A DNA stretch of 64,000 nucleotides from Sphaerolaimus hirsutus (GCA_964036195.1 OZ038459.1:7313206-7377205); one strand, 5' to 3'; shown: positions 13,201-25,100, counted from the stretch's first letter. Notes: generated by a model from the letters alone, not told the origin. A program made the numbers and translations.

Positions 13201-13561
13201 GCTACTGGGGGTAATTTATGCGTTTTTGCGAATTTACGCGTCTCTGGCATTTTGGGCCCACGCACGCTAGTTGACATCGACACCAGGGACGTATCCAGGA
13301 TTTTTGAGCGGGGGGGGCTGCTTGTTTACGGAGGCCGGCGAGGGGGGGGGGGCTGAGCCCCCCCCCCCCTAAAATTTTAGCTACATAGTGGCGGAATGGC
13401 GCCATGGCGCTGGCGCCATTAGTAGGCGCCACGCCATGGCGCCATTGGCGTTGGCGTCAGCGCCATGGAATGCTGTATATGTATGTAAATATACATACAA
13501 AACAGCAAAAAACACAACATTGAGTGTATTTTTATGATTTGTGGCCACATAAAGCAAATCC
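7179..13561. repeat. Right copy of the 7.18-kb direct duplication
   Basis: This is the partner of 1-6384. Beyond 13561 the right copy continues without interruption into the upstream GPCR exons, so it is the copy to use for gene models. The open reading frames of the two copies translate identically apart from frames that cross poly-C tracts. Confidence 0.95.
8084..8593 (+). CDS. COX20-like protein, last two exons (right copy)
   Basis: The exons are 8084-8196 and 8452-8593, with a 255-base intron and a TAA stop. Sequence and splice sites are identical to the left copy at 906-1415, so this is probably the same gene seen twice. It faces the GPCR gene tail to tail: the GPCR stop codon lies at 9432-9434 on the opposite strand, about 840 bases away. 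Only the C-terminal ~85 residues are covered. The two hydrophobic segments fit a two-helix mitochondrial membrane protein. Confidence 0.55.
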
Positions 13562-16500
13562 GATGATAATACCTTATGTCTGGTGAAGAATGCGCGCTTG
13601 CGCGCAAAATTTTTAACGCTGACGTTGAAAAAGTCGCATTTTCCGGTCACTTTTTGGTCTCGCCCGGGAGGGGGGGGGGGCTGCAGCCCCCCCCGCCCCC
13701 CCCCTGGATACGGCCCTGATCGACACCAAATGCCAACCGGTGCCGATCCTGATTCAAAGCTTGCTGATGAGCCGGCGAACGACACTTAAACGTAAGCTTT
13801 TAATTGAGACGGGAACCAGTTGACATTTGGTGTTGATATCAACTAGCGTGTGTTGGGCCATTATGCAGCTTGATATCGCACCAAACGCCGAAAGCGCCGT
13901 GCCAATAAATGTCACTAGCATGCGATCACTTTTTACAAAAATTTCTCACCTTTCAAGCAGTCGACAGCCATAAGTTCGAACATCGTAGGTAAGTTGTATA
14001 TTGCCGCAATGGTCGCGATAAAGGCGTGTATGTGCGGAACTGTTCGCTTGTTGTTTATCCGTTTATGTAACAATGGTCTGCTAAGTGCCACGTACCTGAC
14101 AGTTTGTGGTTCAATGCGTACAGAATCAAATTGCAATTAGCAGGGTGGATTTTTGAGGGGCGTGCGATTGTATACGGCGCCGCCCACCCCCTAAAATTTG
14201 ACCCCTGTATTAAGAGAATGGCGCTATGGGGCGGTGGCACGCAATGGCGTCATTGGCGCCAAAGACATTATATGTCATACATTATGGCCACGTGGACTCC
14301 CTGAGTGCATTTGCCCAGGTTTGAGGCTGCAGAAAGAGGTGAACATAAAATACCTGTTGCGTGGAGGGAAAATGGGCACTTGCGTGCCAAATTTTTGACA
14401 GCACCCTTAAAACGGTTCCAAAATTTGCCACTCACCCAGACATTTTTCAGGTATCACCTGGGAAGTGCGGCGCCCCCCCCCCCTCGCCCCCTGGCTACGC
14501 CTTTGCCAAAAAGGACACCTAATTCACTCGCCAAAAATTTTTTTGCTCACCTGTCCAGAGCCAACATGACTATTATCCACACTGACCAAGTAAGCGAGAA
14601 ATTCGAAAAGAAAAATGCATAGGGTAGAAATTGTCCGTATATGCCCAAATCGCCGTCCAAGTTGCCGAAATATGTTGTAGGAAAAGCGTACATACTGGAG
14701 GCGGTCTGAAAAGTGCCTCTCAAACATTATTATTACGATAACGTTGTGAGGCTTAGCAGGGTCTATCAAGTCACTCCAGCTAGAATATCTTTTATATTTT
14801 CTAATTATTTATATTGAGACGAAAAATATTGCTACTAAACACCTTCCCGATCAAGTCCGCCCGCAATTTTTTATTTTACTTCTGATGTCCTATCTACAGT
14901 TCTAGGACGCGCCAGAAGCTGAAACTTGGGGTAGATATTGGCGCAACCCCCCTCTACTTCGCATGAATTGAAGGGGTCGCAGCGACCCCCTACTGGGTGG
15001 GTCGCCGAGCGCAAAAAAAAATTGCAGCTTTTTTAGTGTCCCACACAGGTCCGGCCCCAACTGATTTCTTACACTGCGGGTGCCGTACCTCCAGCTGTGG
15101 GAGGGGTATCAATCTCAAATTTTGGGGATGTGTTGCCAACACCCCTCCCCTACTATACACTGGCCAGGCGGTTTTTGGCAACTCACCACAGTGTGGGGTG
15201 CAACGTTTAAAATCTATTAAAATGTTACTGTCCCACACAAGTCCAGCATCCAATTGAATTTCAAAAAATGGACACTTTTGTGTTGTTTTAACATTAATGT
15301 GGTTGACAATGTGAAATAAGCATGAAATATCCTCTAAAAATATCTTATCCGACCTAAAACCGCCCACCACATGAACTCCCCCAAGTGGCCAACAAAAAAA
15401 TCACTTTTTTACAACTTGTTTTATTAGACACTTGAAATGCTGGTTTACAATAATTTATAGGGGAGGGTTAAAGGTTTCAAATTGTGTAAAAAACCTTACC
15501 TCAAAAATGCCTTCATAAGAAAATTTGCTGGGGGTAAATTTAAAATTGTAAATTTTGCCTATTTTTGTTCCTGCAATGATGTCATTTTTACAATTTGAAA
15601 TTCACCCCCAGCAAATTTTCTTATGAAGGCATTTTTGAGGTAAGATTTTTTACACAACTTAAGACCTTTAACCCTCTCCTATAAATTATTGTAAACCAGC
15701 CGTTCAAGTGTCTAATAAAAAAGTTGTAAAAAGTGATTTTTTGTCAGCCACCTGGTGGGAGGGGTTCATGTGGTGGGCTGTTTTGGGTGGGATAAGATAT
15801 TTTTAGAGGATATTTCATATTTATGTCACATTATCAAACACTTAAGTGTTAAAACAACACAAAAGTGTTCATTTTTTTGAAATGCAATTAGGTGCTGGAC
15901 TTGTGTGGGACCGTAATGTTTTAACAAACTTTTAGCGCTGCGCCCCACTGTGGTGAGTTGCCAAAAACCGCCTGGCCAGTGTATAGTTGGGGAGGGGTGT
16001 TGGCGACACATACCCAAAAAATTTAGATTTATACCCCTCCCACAGCTGGAGATACGGCACCCGAAGTGTAAGAAATCAAGTGGGGGCCGGACCTGTGTGG
16101 GACAGTAAAAACGCCGTAAAATTTTTTCACATATACAGCGCCCCCCACTATAGTGAATCGCCGCTGCCCCATTTATTCATGAGGGGTAGTGGGGGGTTGC
16201 GCCTATATACCACCCAAGTTTTAGTTTTCCACCCCTACCACAACCGGAGATATGGCCTGCGACGTGAAACTAAAAATAGGCGGCCGGACTTGATCGGGAA
16301 GGTGTTTAGGTGACCCCTGAACTGGCACCTCCATCTGCCCATCACCCAGCTTTCTACCTTTATGTGCAGCAAATGTTTTAGTTATTTTGTGCTCAAAATC
16401 GCTAATTTTTGAACTATTCTCATTTCACCTTCCCAAATCATAAATACTTTTAAATCATAAATATCAGAAAATATAAAGAATATAACATTTTTTATTGATA

Positions 16501-16923
16501 TTTTTTCAGAATTTTTCAGTGATTTAATCATATTTTATATCTGCTGGAGACGAAAAATTTACAGAAATTTTTATTAATAAGTAACTACGCCACATCATGT
16601 AGTTTTCTGTAGTTAATTATAATTAATTTTCATTATATTTATATTTAACACCCAAAAGATTTTATTCAAATATATTTTATTCAAAATCACCTATTTTTCT
16701 CTCACCTATCACCTTCTATTTTTCAAAATCACCTATTACCACCCTACCTACCACTCCCAAATCCACGAAACCCTTGGACTCACCAACAGGACACACAGAT
16801 CGCATATAGTCAACACCAACAAGTGTATGAAAATGGCCGGTGCCCGTGTTTTCAGCAGCCACGGCCGGGTGAGGATCATCACTGATAAAATGTTTGTTAT
16901 GGTGCCCCCGAAAGCCACCGATA
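9432..16923 (-). CDS. Rhodopsin-family neuropeptide receptor (FMRFamide-receptor-like GPCR)
   Basis: Seven exons on the minus strand encode a seven-helix receptor: 16784-16923 (TM1-TM2; FGGTITNILSVMILTRP, then ICDLCVLL), 14551-14705 (end of TM2 to TM3; WIIVMLALDR), 13950-14095 (YVALSRP, so DRY is split by the intron, then TM4 with AIYNLP), 13019-13114 (RPTWLRLNEFY, TM5), 12359-12575 (TM5 end with QRRR, loop 3), 9806-10053 (TM6 and TM7, NSATNFMLY in place of NPxxY, then SKYF) and 9432-9506 (tail, TGA). Phases agree at every junction except loop 3 to TM6, where a small exon may be missing or an acceptor near 10112 is used. The IYNLP/FE pattern in TM4 and LNSATNF in TM7 are typical of invertebrate FMRFamide/myosuppressin-type receptors. 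The ligand is unknown. The first exon with the start Met was not found; it must lie above 16923. Introns carry several MITEs. Confidence 0.85.
13284..13718. mobile_element. hAT MITE, CAGGGACGTATCCAGG ends
   Basis: The termini CAGGGACGTATCCAGG and CCTGGATACGGCCCTG are flanked by a perfect 8-bp duplication ATCGACAC (13276-13283, 13719-13726). CAGGG-type termini with an 8-bp duplication are characteristic of hAT elements. The interior has GGCGCCATGGCG arrays and long G/C homopolymers. The left copy (from 6107) is cut by the N gap. Confidence 0.88.
14838..16306. mobile_element. Giant fold-back element, AACACCTTCCCG ends
   Basis: Arms of roughly 700 bases are inverted copies of each other. For example, GGAGGGTTAAAGG near 15463 returns inverted near 15665, and TTTGGCAACTCACC near 15173 returns inverted near 15950. 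The ends AACACCTTCCCG / CGGGAAGGTGTT are flanked by TA. It lies in the first recognised GPCR intron (between 14705 and 16784). No transposase frame is visible. Confidence 0.85.
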
Positions 16924-17208
16924 CTGCAGTGTGGGGTGGGGCGGAATTACGAAATGAGTAGGGGGTCGGCGTTTTTAAAAACAGTTTTTAAACAACATTT
17001 TTAGGAAAAAAACAAGCGATCAAAGCCGTTCTTTTAAGAAACGGCAGCTGAAATTTTCAGTATTTACTTGTCCACTAGCGTTTTTCCATTTTTTGTGCGC
17101 AGGTTTTTTTTGCCATTTTCCATGCAATTTACATGATATTTTACATTTGTCGTTTTTTCATGACTTTTGTTGTCATTGTAGTGGCGAGTGGCTTCCATTT
17201 GTGCACAG

Positions 17209-17475
17209 TATACTCCGCGGACCGCACGCTATGCATTTTTCTGAAGGAAACACTCCATCATGACGTCATCGTGAATAAAATAAAAATTGTTCCAGCAAAA
17301 AAAGAAAAAAAACATTTTAGAAAAAACATTCGACACTTGTACATGACCCCGCCTAGTTCATTTTAAAATGTTTATCTTTTTTGTGAAAGTAAATAGGTAC
17401 ATAAGTATCCTGCTCGCGCATTATCGACCAAGACATAAATAATTTTGGGCGCATACTTTGCGGTCCGCCGACTAT
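17209..17475. mobile_element. TATACTCCGCGGACCGC MITE
   Basis: The inverted ends are TATACTCCGCGGACCGC and GCGGTCCGCCGACTATA. Relatives or partial copies occur at 24088-24278, 34772-34980, 50824 onward, 51690 onward and ending near 53021. The TA at the ends suggests a TA-targeting (mariner-like) family. Confidence 0.7.
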
Positions 17476-17722
17476 AACATGTAATTTGAATAATCCGCGA
17501 TATCTTAGTTTAGTAAATACTGTCCGACGAAGCCTACTGGTCAGTAAACCCGCTAGTCATGTAGACCCGCCAGTCATGTATTTTAAAGGGGACTAGCGCA
17601 GTACGGCTTTGTGCGCATGATAAGTAGATTCGATAGCGTGGACCGCAGTGCGAGTGTGTGTCGCATTGTATCTGTCGCTTTTTTATGACACTACTAAAAT
17701 AAAATTGAAAAACCCAAATGCG

Positions 17723-17970
17723 TATACTCGGCGAACATGATACTCTGCCATCGCACTCATTTATGTCTCACGTTGGAAGCGTGCCAATGATGATCAAGCA
17801 TGCGATTTTTGTATAAAGATTAACAAATCATTGTTGTGAATAAGTTAACGTATAAGCGTCATAACAGCGATGACTTTTTCAACTTTTTCTGAAAATCGCA
17901 TGCAGAAAAAAATCGTTGGCACGCTTCCAGCGGGAACCACGCGTGCAGGGTGTAAAGTAATTGGAGTATA
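17723..17970. mobile_element. TATACTCGGCGAACATG MITE
   Basis: It starts TATACTCGGCGAACATG and ends GATTGGAGTATA-like. A near-identical copy lies at 60679-60925 within the SLC6 duplicate flank. The interior contains an inverted pair around GGAAGCGTGCCAA. No coding capacity. Confidence 0.75.
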
Positions 17971-19238
17971 ACAACTGATTAATGAGTTTTCCTTTTTACT
18001 TTGAGCGTTATAATCGGAAGAGTGGGGGGTATTTCGAGGGGGGGGGGGGGCTAATTATTTCATAGTGCCCAATTTGAGGGGGGTATTTCGAGGAAATACG
18101 GTATGTATTTACTCTACTACCTAATCATGTAATATAACCCGTTGAAAACTCCAATTGTCCATTGAAAACTCGCACATGATTCGAACACCCTTAACTCACG
18201 CGTTACAGGACCATTAAGGTGATCAGCCAGGGTCGACGCACTTCTGTTGGTGGCGTCTATTTGAGTTTGATTTTGAGAAGGGCATAAATCCATTTTCGCG
18301 GCTATCCACTAATTATTTAGCTGCCTTTTGATAATCAATCGGTTGTTGTTTCGAAAATGATAGAATTTATTAATATCTGTAGGGAAGACTAGGTATTTTA
18401 TTCAACTGAAATGTTTCGTTGGTAGTTTAACAAAACTAGCCCACCCGTCGCTTACAAATCTTAATGCGAACAATATATACACAATCAGTTCCCTACTTCT
18501 TCAAAAGTGCCGAAATCCATCTCTGGCCAATGTTTTCCATATCATTGCGATATCGTCGTTTGTCATTAAGCGTTCAAAATCGCCAAATTTGGACAGTTGC
18601 CGTGTAAGTGCGTTTTTTCAGCGCTTAAAAAACGATATTATGATATGGAAAACATTGCGAATATTAGTTTTTTTAATTTAATGGATCGAAATCCATTCAA
18701 TTTATATTTTATTGATGTATTTACATTCGCCGGTGTGCCGGCCGCGTCGAGTGCAGAGCTGTTAAAATCACTATACGGTTTACAAAGTATATGAATGTTT
18801 AAAATACTTATTTGAACTCACCCCTGAGTGCAGAAAATGTAGCACCCCCTATAAAACTAGCATAGCACCCCCTATAAAACTGTAAAACTCAGGGTGATGT
18901 TGTGCACGGGGGTGTTAGTAAAGGGAGGAATAGCTTAAATAAATATTTACATTTTAACAACTATGGCTGTGTATGTGCCTGCCTTCACAATAAAATTTGT
19001 GCCCTGGAGACTGGATGGCACCAGATTTTTTTGCAAAAATTCTGATTCTTAAATCTAATCACCAAATAACTGTGTTTTTTATCAGGGAACACTTACGGTC
19101 AATATGAAAGGTTTACTTAATTTTCGATCGGATTTTTCCAGAATATTTTTGAAATCGTTTTAAAGATGTTAGGTTACACAAGGTCTGGAAAGTGATTTAA
19201 TTCGAGCGGTTAAAAAATATATTTTTTTAATTGCAGCA

Positions 19239-19478
19239 CCTGGTGCCAGTTCCGCAAAATGAGAAGTGAGAGGTGAAATGGCAAAGGCGGAGTAAAAGTG
19301 CAAAGGCGAAGTGAAACGGCAAGTGAAATGGCAAAAGCGAAGTAAAAATAAAAAGTCATTTCTCGTCGCTTTTGCCGTTTCATATGCCAATTTACTTGCC
19401 ATTTCATTTCGCATTTGCGCTTTTACTTCGCCTTTGCCATTTCACTTCTCACTTCACATTTTGCGGAACTGGCCCCTG
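19239..19478. mobile_element. Fold-back MITE, GGTGCCAGTTCCGC ends
   Basis: It runs from TGGTGCCAGTTCCGCAAAATG to the inverse CATTTTGCGGAACTGGCCCC. The interior is repeats of AAGTGAAATGGCAAAGGCG in inverted orientation. A related element is at 31973-32206. Open frames over it are repeat-driven and not genes. Confidence 0.7.
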
Positions 19479-19665
19479 ATCCGATTTTTTTAAAATAATG
19501 ACTATCAAAAATTTTATTACTTAAATACTTATGCAGTAAATAAAATACAAAAAGTTTGCGCACAAGCGCGCAGCTGCATGCATGATGTAAATATTTAACT
19601 GGGTGCTTGTTTTGATGGTTTTCCTGTCCGATTCCTGTCTGTATGTTTGCAGCGAGTATCATAAT

Positions 19666-21172
19666 TAGTGATGGAAAAGCGCCATGGCGCTGGCGCCTGG
19701 CGCTAGCGCCAAAGCAAAAAGCGCCATGGCGCATGGCGCCTTTTTGCTGTGGCGCCATTGGCGCTTGGCGCTGGGGTTTGGAAAAGCGCCATGGCGCTTT
19801 TGGCGCTTGGCGCTATGACGCCGTGGCGCCATTGGCGCTTGGCGCTAGTGTTTTTAAAAGCGCCAAAAAAGCGCCAAGAAGTACTAAAAATTCATTATTA
19901 TTTTATGCAGAAAGACCTGTTAAATTTAATTTACAGAAGTATGTGTGCTACTGTAAGTGTATTCCAGGATCAACATACCCTACTCTTGATTACTTTGTAA
20001 ACAATGTCCCTGTGATTGCATCGGTTTTCAACACTTGTCCCATCTGATCCGAATTATGTAAGGCTTTATGTGACTACCGTATTTCCTCGAAATACCCCCC
20101 CCTCGAAATACCCCCACCCTCAAAATGGGCACTATGAGTTTGTGGTCTGGGAAATGCATAACAGACATTCAAAACACTTACTGTGTTTGTTAGAACATCG
20201 TTTATACCATCTTCATCCTTATATAAGGCTGTAAAACTTATAAATGGTGGTTATTGTTGCATTTTTCACGTTTTTCTCTCAAAATTTTCAATCTGAAAAA
20301 ATAAACCTCCGGGGGGTAATTGGCGGAAATACGGTATTCAGCGGACTGGTAACACTCTTCACATAGGTTTTAGCTCAATCACTTTACTGAGCTCGTTCCT
20401 TGCAGTTTTGTTTAAGCAGGGTCAAAGGACCCTGTAAAGTGTAAAGTTAAGTAGCAAACATCATCCAAAATTAAGTAAATACAACTTTGTTAAGTGTCAT
20501 GCAAAATGTCAAAAGTTCAATCAAAATAAGTTCTTTTTATTTTGATTGACATTTTACATCACATTTACTTCTTGACATTTGACACTTGATTTTACAGGGT
20601 GTGGAATCACTTATGGCAATCCAAAGTTTGAAACTTCAAAATCATGTGTTCAAAAGTGACTAGCAAAACTCGAAACTGCTATATCCTAGTAGAAAAATCG
20701 AAAGTATTCAAAAAAAATTGAAAACTTCATTTGAAAATTAAAAAATTATTTTAGGGGAAAAACTACTAAATTCCAAAAGCAATTTTAAAAAACACCTAAA
20801 AATCTTTGCACTTTTTTCAGATGGTTTGCTATAATTAGCCCATACACCCAACTGTAAAATATCAAGACGAAAATAACAAAAGTGACTTAAGTAGACTTAT
20901 ATCTTACGCCAAAAACAAATTAAAAGCAGTGCATTAACATGGCTGCATATATGAGAAGCAAAATTTTTTGGCGCTGGCGCTATTGGCGCTTGGCGCCAAC
21001 ATCCTCTGGCGCCATTGGCGCTTGGCGCCGTAGTCTAGAAAAGCGCCATGGCGCTTTTGGCGCTTGGCGCCATTTTGCTCTGGCGCCATTGGCGCTCGGC
21101 GCTGGGGTTCGGAAAAGCGCCATGGCGCTGTTGGCGCTTGGCGCCAAAGTCCTGGCGCTTTTTCCATCACTA
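19666..21172. mobile_element. hAT-type element A, TAGTGATGGAAAAGCGCC ends
   Basis: A perfect 8-bp target duplication ATCATAAT (19658-19665, 21173-21180) surrounds ends TAGTGATGGAAAAGCGCC and GGCGCTTTTTCCATCACTA. Both terminal regions are arrays of GGCGCCATTGGCGC. The central ~1 kb is unique AT-rich sequence with an inverted CCCTGTAAAGTG motif and no transposase. A poly-C MITE (20077-20334) is inserted in it. A second copy is at 55257-57611. Confidence 0.9.
20077..20334. mobile_element. Poly-C MITE with proven TA target duplication
   Basis: Ends CCGTATTTCCTCGAAATACC and GGCGGAAATACGG are flanked by TA on each side (20075-20076, 20335-20336). The homologous element B at about 56780 reads gtgac-TA-ttcatcgg without the insert, which is a clean empty site. 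This establishes a TA target for the whole poly-C family. Confidence 0.93.
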
Positions 21173-21343
21173 ATCATAATGTAAATATTTAGTAGTTGAG
21201 TGAACTTACTACAAGTTTAATATTGTAGTAATTCAATCAAATACTACAATAAGCAGTGAATCATTGGGAAGTATACATATTTTCGTTATGTGTCTTCCTA
21301 TCAAACGTTAATGCAAATACATGTGCACTTCCAAAATGATCTA

Positions 21344-21860
21344 CTGTATTTCCTCGAAATACCCCCCCCCCTCGAAATACCCCCCCCCCCTCGAAATACC
21401 CCAATCGTTTGACCCCCCCCCCGAAATACCCCCCCCTCGTTTGACCCCCACCCCCTCGAAAATACCCCCCCCCCCCTCGTTTGACCCCCCCCTCTCGAGA
21501 CCACTATGAAAGACGATCACCCCCCCCGAAATACCCCCCAGATTGAGTGTAAAGAGAACGTACATGACAAATACTGCAGTTTGTGTTCTGCGTAGTGCAG
21601 AACACACGTAAAAACAATGTCGTAATCACGTTAGAACAGTGTTTAGACCATTCTACGTACTACTATTAGTCTACAGAAGTCTTTAAATGTCAGTTATTGA
21701 TGCATTTTTCTACCCCAGTGTACATCACAAACGACGATTTTGTACTAGGATTTGAAAAAATTTCTGGCGAAATAATAACACCCCCCTCGAAATACCCCCC
21801 CCCCCTCTCGGGACCACTATGAAACAATCACCCCCCGGGGGGTATTTCGAGGAAATACGG
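21344..21860. mobile_element. Poly-C MITE (517 bp)
   Basis: The left end is CTGTATTTCCTCGAAATACC, with poly-C/CTCGAAATACCC and CTCGTTTGACCC reiterations, and the right end is GGTATTTCGAGGAAATACGG. TA flanks both sides. The central part (AGAACGTACATGACAAATAC, TTAGTCTACAG) is shared with 38144-38600, 49938-50389 and 62653-63041. Confidence 0.8.
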
Positions 21861-21861
21861 T

Positions 21862-22190
21862 AAACCGTTTTGTATCGAGGTTCTGCTTCCGCTACACCAT
21901 TACCCACGATAAAAATTACAAATTTAATGTTAATGTCGCTTATCCCATGAATGGCTTATTTTACTTTCTTGAATCACTTCGGAAGTGCTTTTTACATATT
22001 TTACAGTGAGGCACGAAATTGAACACTGTTTTTAGTTCAAATTTTTTAAATTCTTCTTGAAAAACGTGAGTTATTGAAATATACTTGAATCTACTTTCGA
22101 TTGTTTCTGAATTCGGGTATAACCCCAGGTCTGAGCGAACAGAGGAAAGAGTACAACCACCACCCCCCCCCCCCCACCCCGAAATACGCC
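21862..22190. repeat. Dispersed repeat, copy 1
   Basis: It is closely similar, in the same orientation, to 32655-33010 (both begin around TTTTGTATCGAGGTTCTGC and pass through CCACCCCGAAATA). It runs into a poly-C tract that ends GAGGAAATACGATA near 22412. Function unknown. Confidence 0.7.
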
Positions 22191-22412
22191 CCGTCCTGAT
22201 ATATCCTGTTTGGTCACATTTATCGCACATTTATATACATTTTGTATTAGGATTTGAAAAAATTGTTTGCGAAATAATAACCCCCCCCCCCCTCGAAATA
22301 CCCCCCTCGAAATACCCCCCCCCCCTCGAAATACCCCCCCCTCGTTTAACCCCCCTCTCGGGACCACTATGAAACAGTCACCCCCCGGGTGGTATTTCGA
22401 GGAAATACGATA

Positions 22413-24319
22413 GACAGTGTTCTCAGCAAGAACATGTAATTTCTGCCAACAAAATTGCTTATGTTCGATGGACTGTGATTAACACGGTATTAACTTATTA
22501 ATTTGAAAATTGAAAATGACAAAATTTCAAAATTTATGTCTTTTAGCTCCATCTATATTTATCCCTTAGAGGTGATTTCGATGAAAAAATATATCTAATT
22601 TTGGCCCCAGCGATAAAAAATTCAATCCAGCAGCTTAAAAGAATCGTTTGTTAACCAAATCTAGGTAAAACACGAGACCGGTTGCCAACGTGTGGATAAG
22701 GTTGAACACAAACTCCTTTGTTTCATCTCTTGAAACAGTTCTGACGTGTAGATGCCTAGTTTATACGTATGTGGTGCATGGTCCCGAAAGGGGAACATGT
22801 TTTGTTTGGTTTAAAGGAAGGTACTTATGTATCTGGGTGTGTATTGGAAAGATTAGCAGAACATCCGATTGCATTTGTCTGTGTGCTTTTCCTGCACTAA
22901 CAAACTGAAAAGTGGAATTTAATTTAATTTAATTGAAGGGTAGGGCGGATCAACGTACAAGCAATTTAAAAAAATTTACTCATACATAAGGGACAGCCAA
23001 GATAAGGTCTGGTCCCTCCGGACAGGATACAGTATATAGGAATTATAAATTCAATGTCAACCACAGAATGACCAAAATTCTAATGTCAACAGAAACATAA
23101 AGAATGTGACCTAATATTAGGTCAATCACCCTTTGTTATCAAGTATTTTGCAAATTATCGTATTACCTCGTATTACTTAGCAGTAATAAATACATGCATT
23201 GCATAAATACATGACGTAGGTACATCATTCCCGGGGGGTATTTCGAGCGGGGTATTATTCCCCAGCCCATTTTGAGGGGGGGGGGGGATAATTCGAGGTA
23301 ATACGGTATTGTCTTTTGACAGTGGGGTCTTGTACGTTCTGACCCCCGCCGGTGTTCAGTGAGATTGTTAATCGCCTCGCTGGGGATTGTTAATCGCTAC
23401 GCAATGTCAGGTAGATTACTGAAAACATAACAAATTCATTAAATCTAAATGAAAAATTAACATTTAAATCAAAAATTGTAGACATCATTTTTCAAAACGG
23501 CGTCAATATTTCTTTACAAAACTGCCAAGTTGCACCCCAGGTGGCAAACCCATTCTGCCACCGCAGATCGATTTAAATTATTCCCGGAAAATATAAATGA
23601 GAATATCCAAAATGTATGGGATTTTTTAAAATAGGTACAGTTTTGTAAAATTCCCATTTCAATTTTCCACCAGTTTACCTTAACAGGTACGCGGGGTCAA
23701 ATATATAGGTAAATAGGTTTTTTCAAGGTGCAGAATGGGCCCTACTATGTAGACTTCTGGAACGAAGGACGGGTACTGCGTAGTTATGAAATGGCGCCAT
23801 GGCGCTGGCGCCATTTGAGGTCGCCAAACTGAGGGCGCGTCATTTTTCTGTGGCCCTCGGCGCCTGTCGCCACAATGATGCCGAGCCAACATGGTTTCAG
23901 TGTGAGTTTTGACGAAAAACAATAAAATTAAAAACATAAAAATCGATGTTTGTAAAGAAATTGCAGGAGTAGATCAATTGTTATTGTGTACGATGGATAT
24001 TTGTAGGGCTTTTATTGGTGAACTCAAACAGTCTGAATACTATTTAAATATTTAGAGGGTTGTACCAATAACATATTATCGATAATGTATACTCGACGGA
24101 CATCCCAATTAGTATGGAAAACTACCATAATCCAACTGAATAATGAACCAAAAATGATAGGGTTTTTTATCACCACATTTCGTTTTACTATGGAATAATT
24201 AATTACGAAATTTCTCACAAGATTTTATTCCTTAAATTACGGTAGGATTCTGCACATACTTTGCGGTCCGCCGAGTATGCCATAATACTATCAACATCAT
24301 AAAGAATCATTTATTAAAG
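22413..24319. other. No gene recognised; short repeats only
   Basis: It contains a short poly-C element end near 23230-23307 (GAGGTAATACGGTA), a small GGCGCCATGGCGC patch near 23790 and the TATACTC MITE at 24088-24278. The longest frames are under 90 codons and show no domain. Confidence 0.5.
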
Positions 24320-25100
24320 CAGAGTTGCGAAAGTGTATTTACACTTACCCGAAATACCCGGGTAAATGGGTATTTATATTTACACTTACACTCTCATAAA
24401 ATACCCATACACTTTTTTTACATTTTCCTGGGCAAAATACCCGGGTACAGAAAGTGTTTTTTTCCTTTCAGATGGCCCTGTTTTATGCTTTTGAGAAAGC
24501 ATAAAACAGGTTCATATACAAAAAATAACTGCACAGTGCACATATGCAGTTATGCATTGAATGTAGAAAATATGGCAAATGTGCAAACTAGCACTATCTC
24601 TGACCTTTGAACAGTACTCATGGTATTCTACAGTTTCATCATACTTTAGTAAAAAGGACAAGATCAATTGAAATTCACCAGCTGGACACAAAGTCGACTG
24701 GCTTTTGCATTGATATTTGCTGCATGTACATTCTTGCATTTAAACAGTGTGTATCACATTGCTTAATCAGTAAAATGTCAACACTGAAAAAGTGCCATTA
24801 TTAGGCAACTTCATACCACTAAATTTGTTACAGTCTGAAATGTTTCATAATTGGCAGTAAAATGTGAAATAATGAATGAAAATGATAGATAAATTGATCT
24901 AAAGGTAAAAACAGTGGTATTTTCTAATGCTCAACAGTGAGAGCTCTTTCTAAAAAAAATTTTACACTTACACTTTTTTTTACACTTTCCTGGGTATTTT
25001 AAAAATACATTAAACTTTTGGTATCCATACTTAAAATTTGGAAAATGTATTTACACTTACACTTACACTTTCCAAAAATACCAGTATTTTAACAACTCTG
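24320..25100. mobile_element. hAT MITE, CAGAGTTGCGAAAG ends (TTTACAC type)
   Basis: The ends CAGAGTTGCGAAAGTG and TTTTAACAACTCTG are flanked by TATTAAAG / TATTGAAG (8 bp, one mismatch). Subterminal arrays of TTACAC occur at both ends. It is closely related to the element at 28622-29370, whose arrays read TTACGC instead. Confidence 0.88.

Larger units (their letters stand above)
16924..19230. other. Spacer upstream of the GPCR exons; MITEs, no gene recognised
   Basis: It should contain the missing GPCR first exon, which I could not identify. It holds two TATACTC-type MITEs (17209-17475 and 17723-17970) and the right end of a poly-C MITE ending at 18101 (GAGGAAATACGGTA). The remaining frames are short and lack coding character. 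Confidence 0.5.

Noticed and set aside
14838..16306. Possible retroviral or LTR element from the long repeats
   Set aside because: The repeats are inverted, not direct, and no polymerase, integrase or gag frame is present.
21301..21607. Glycine-rich and proline-rich frames over C/G tracts
   Set aside because: They come from poly-C/poly-G MITE sequence; the same frames recur at every copy of the family.
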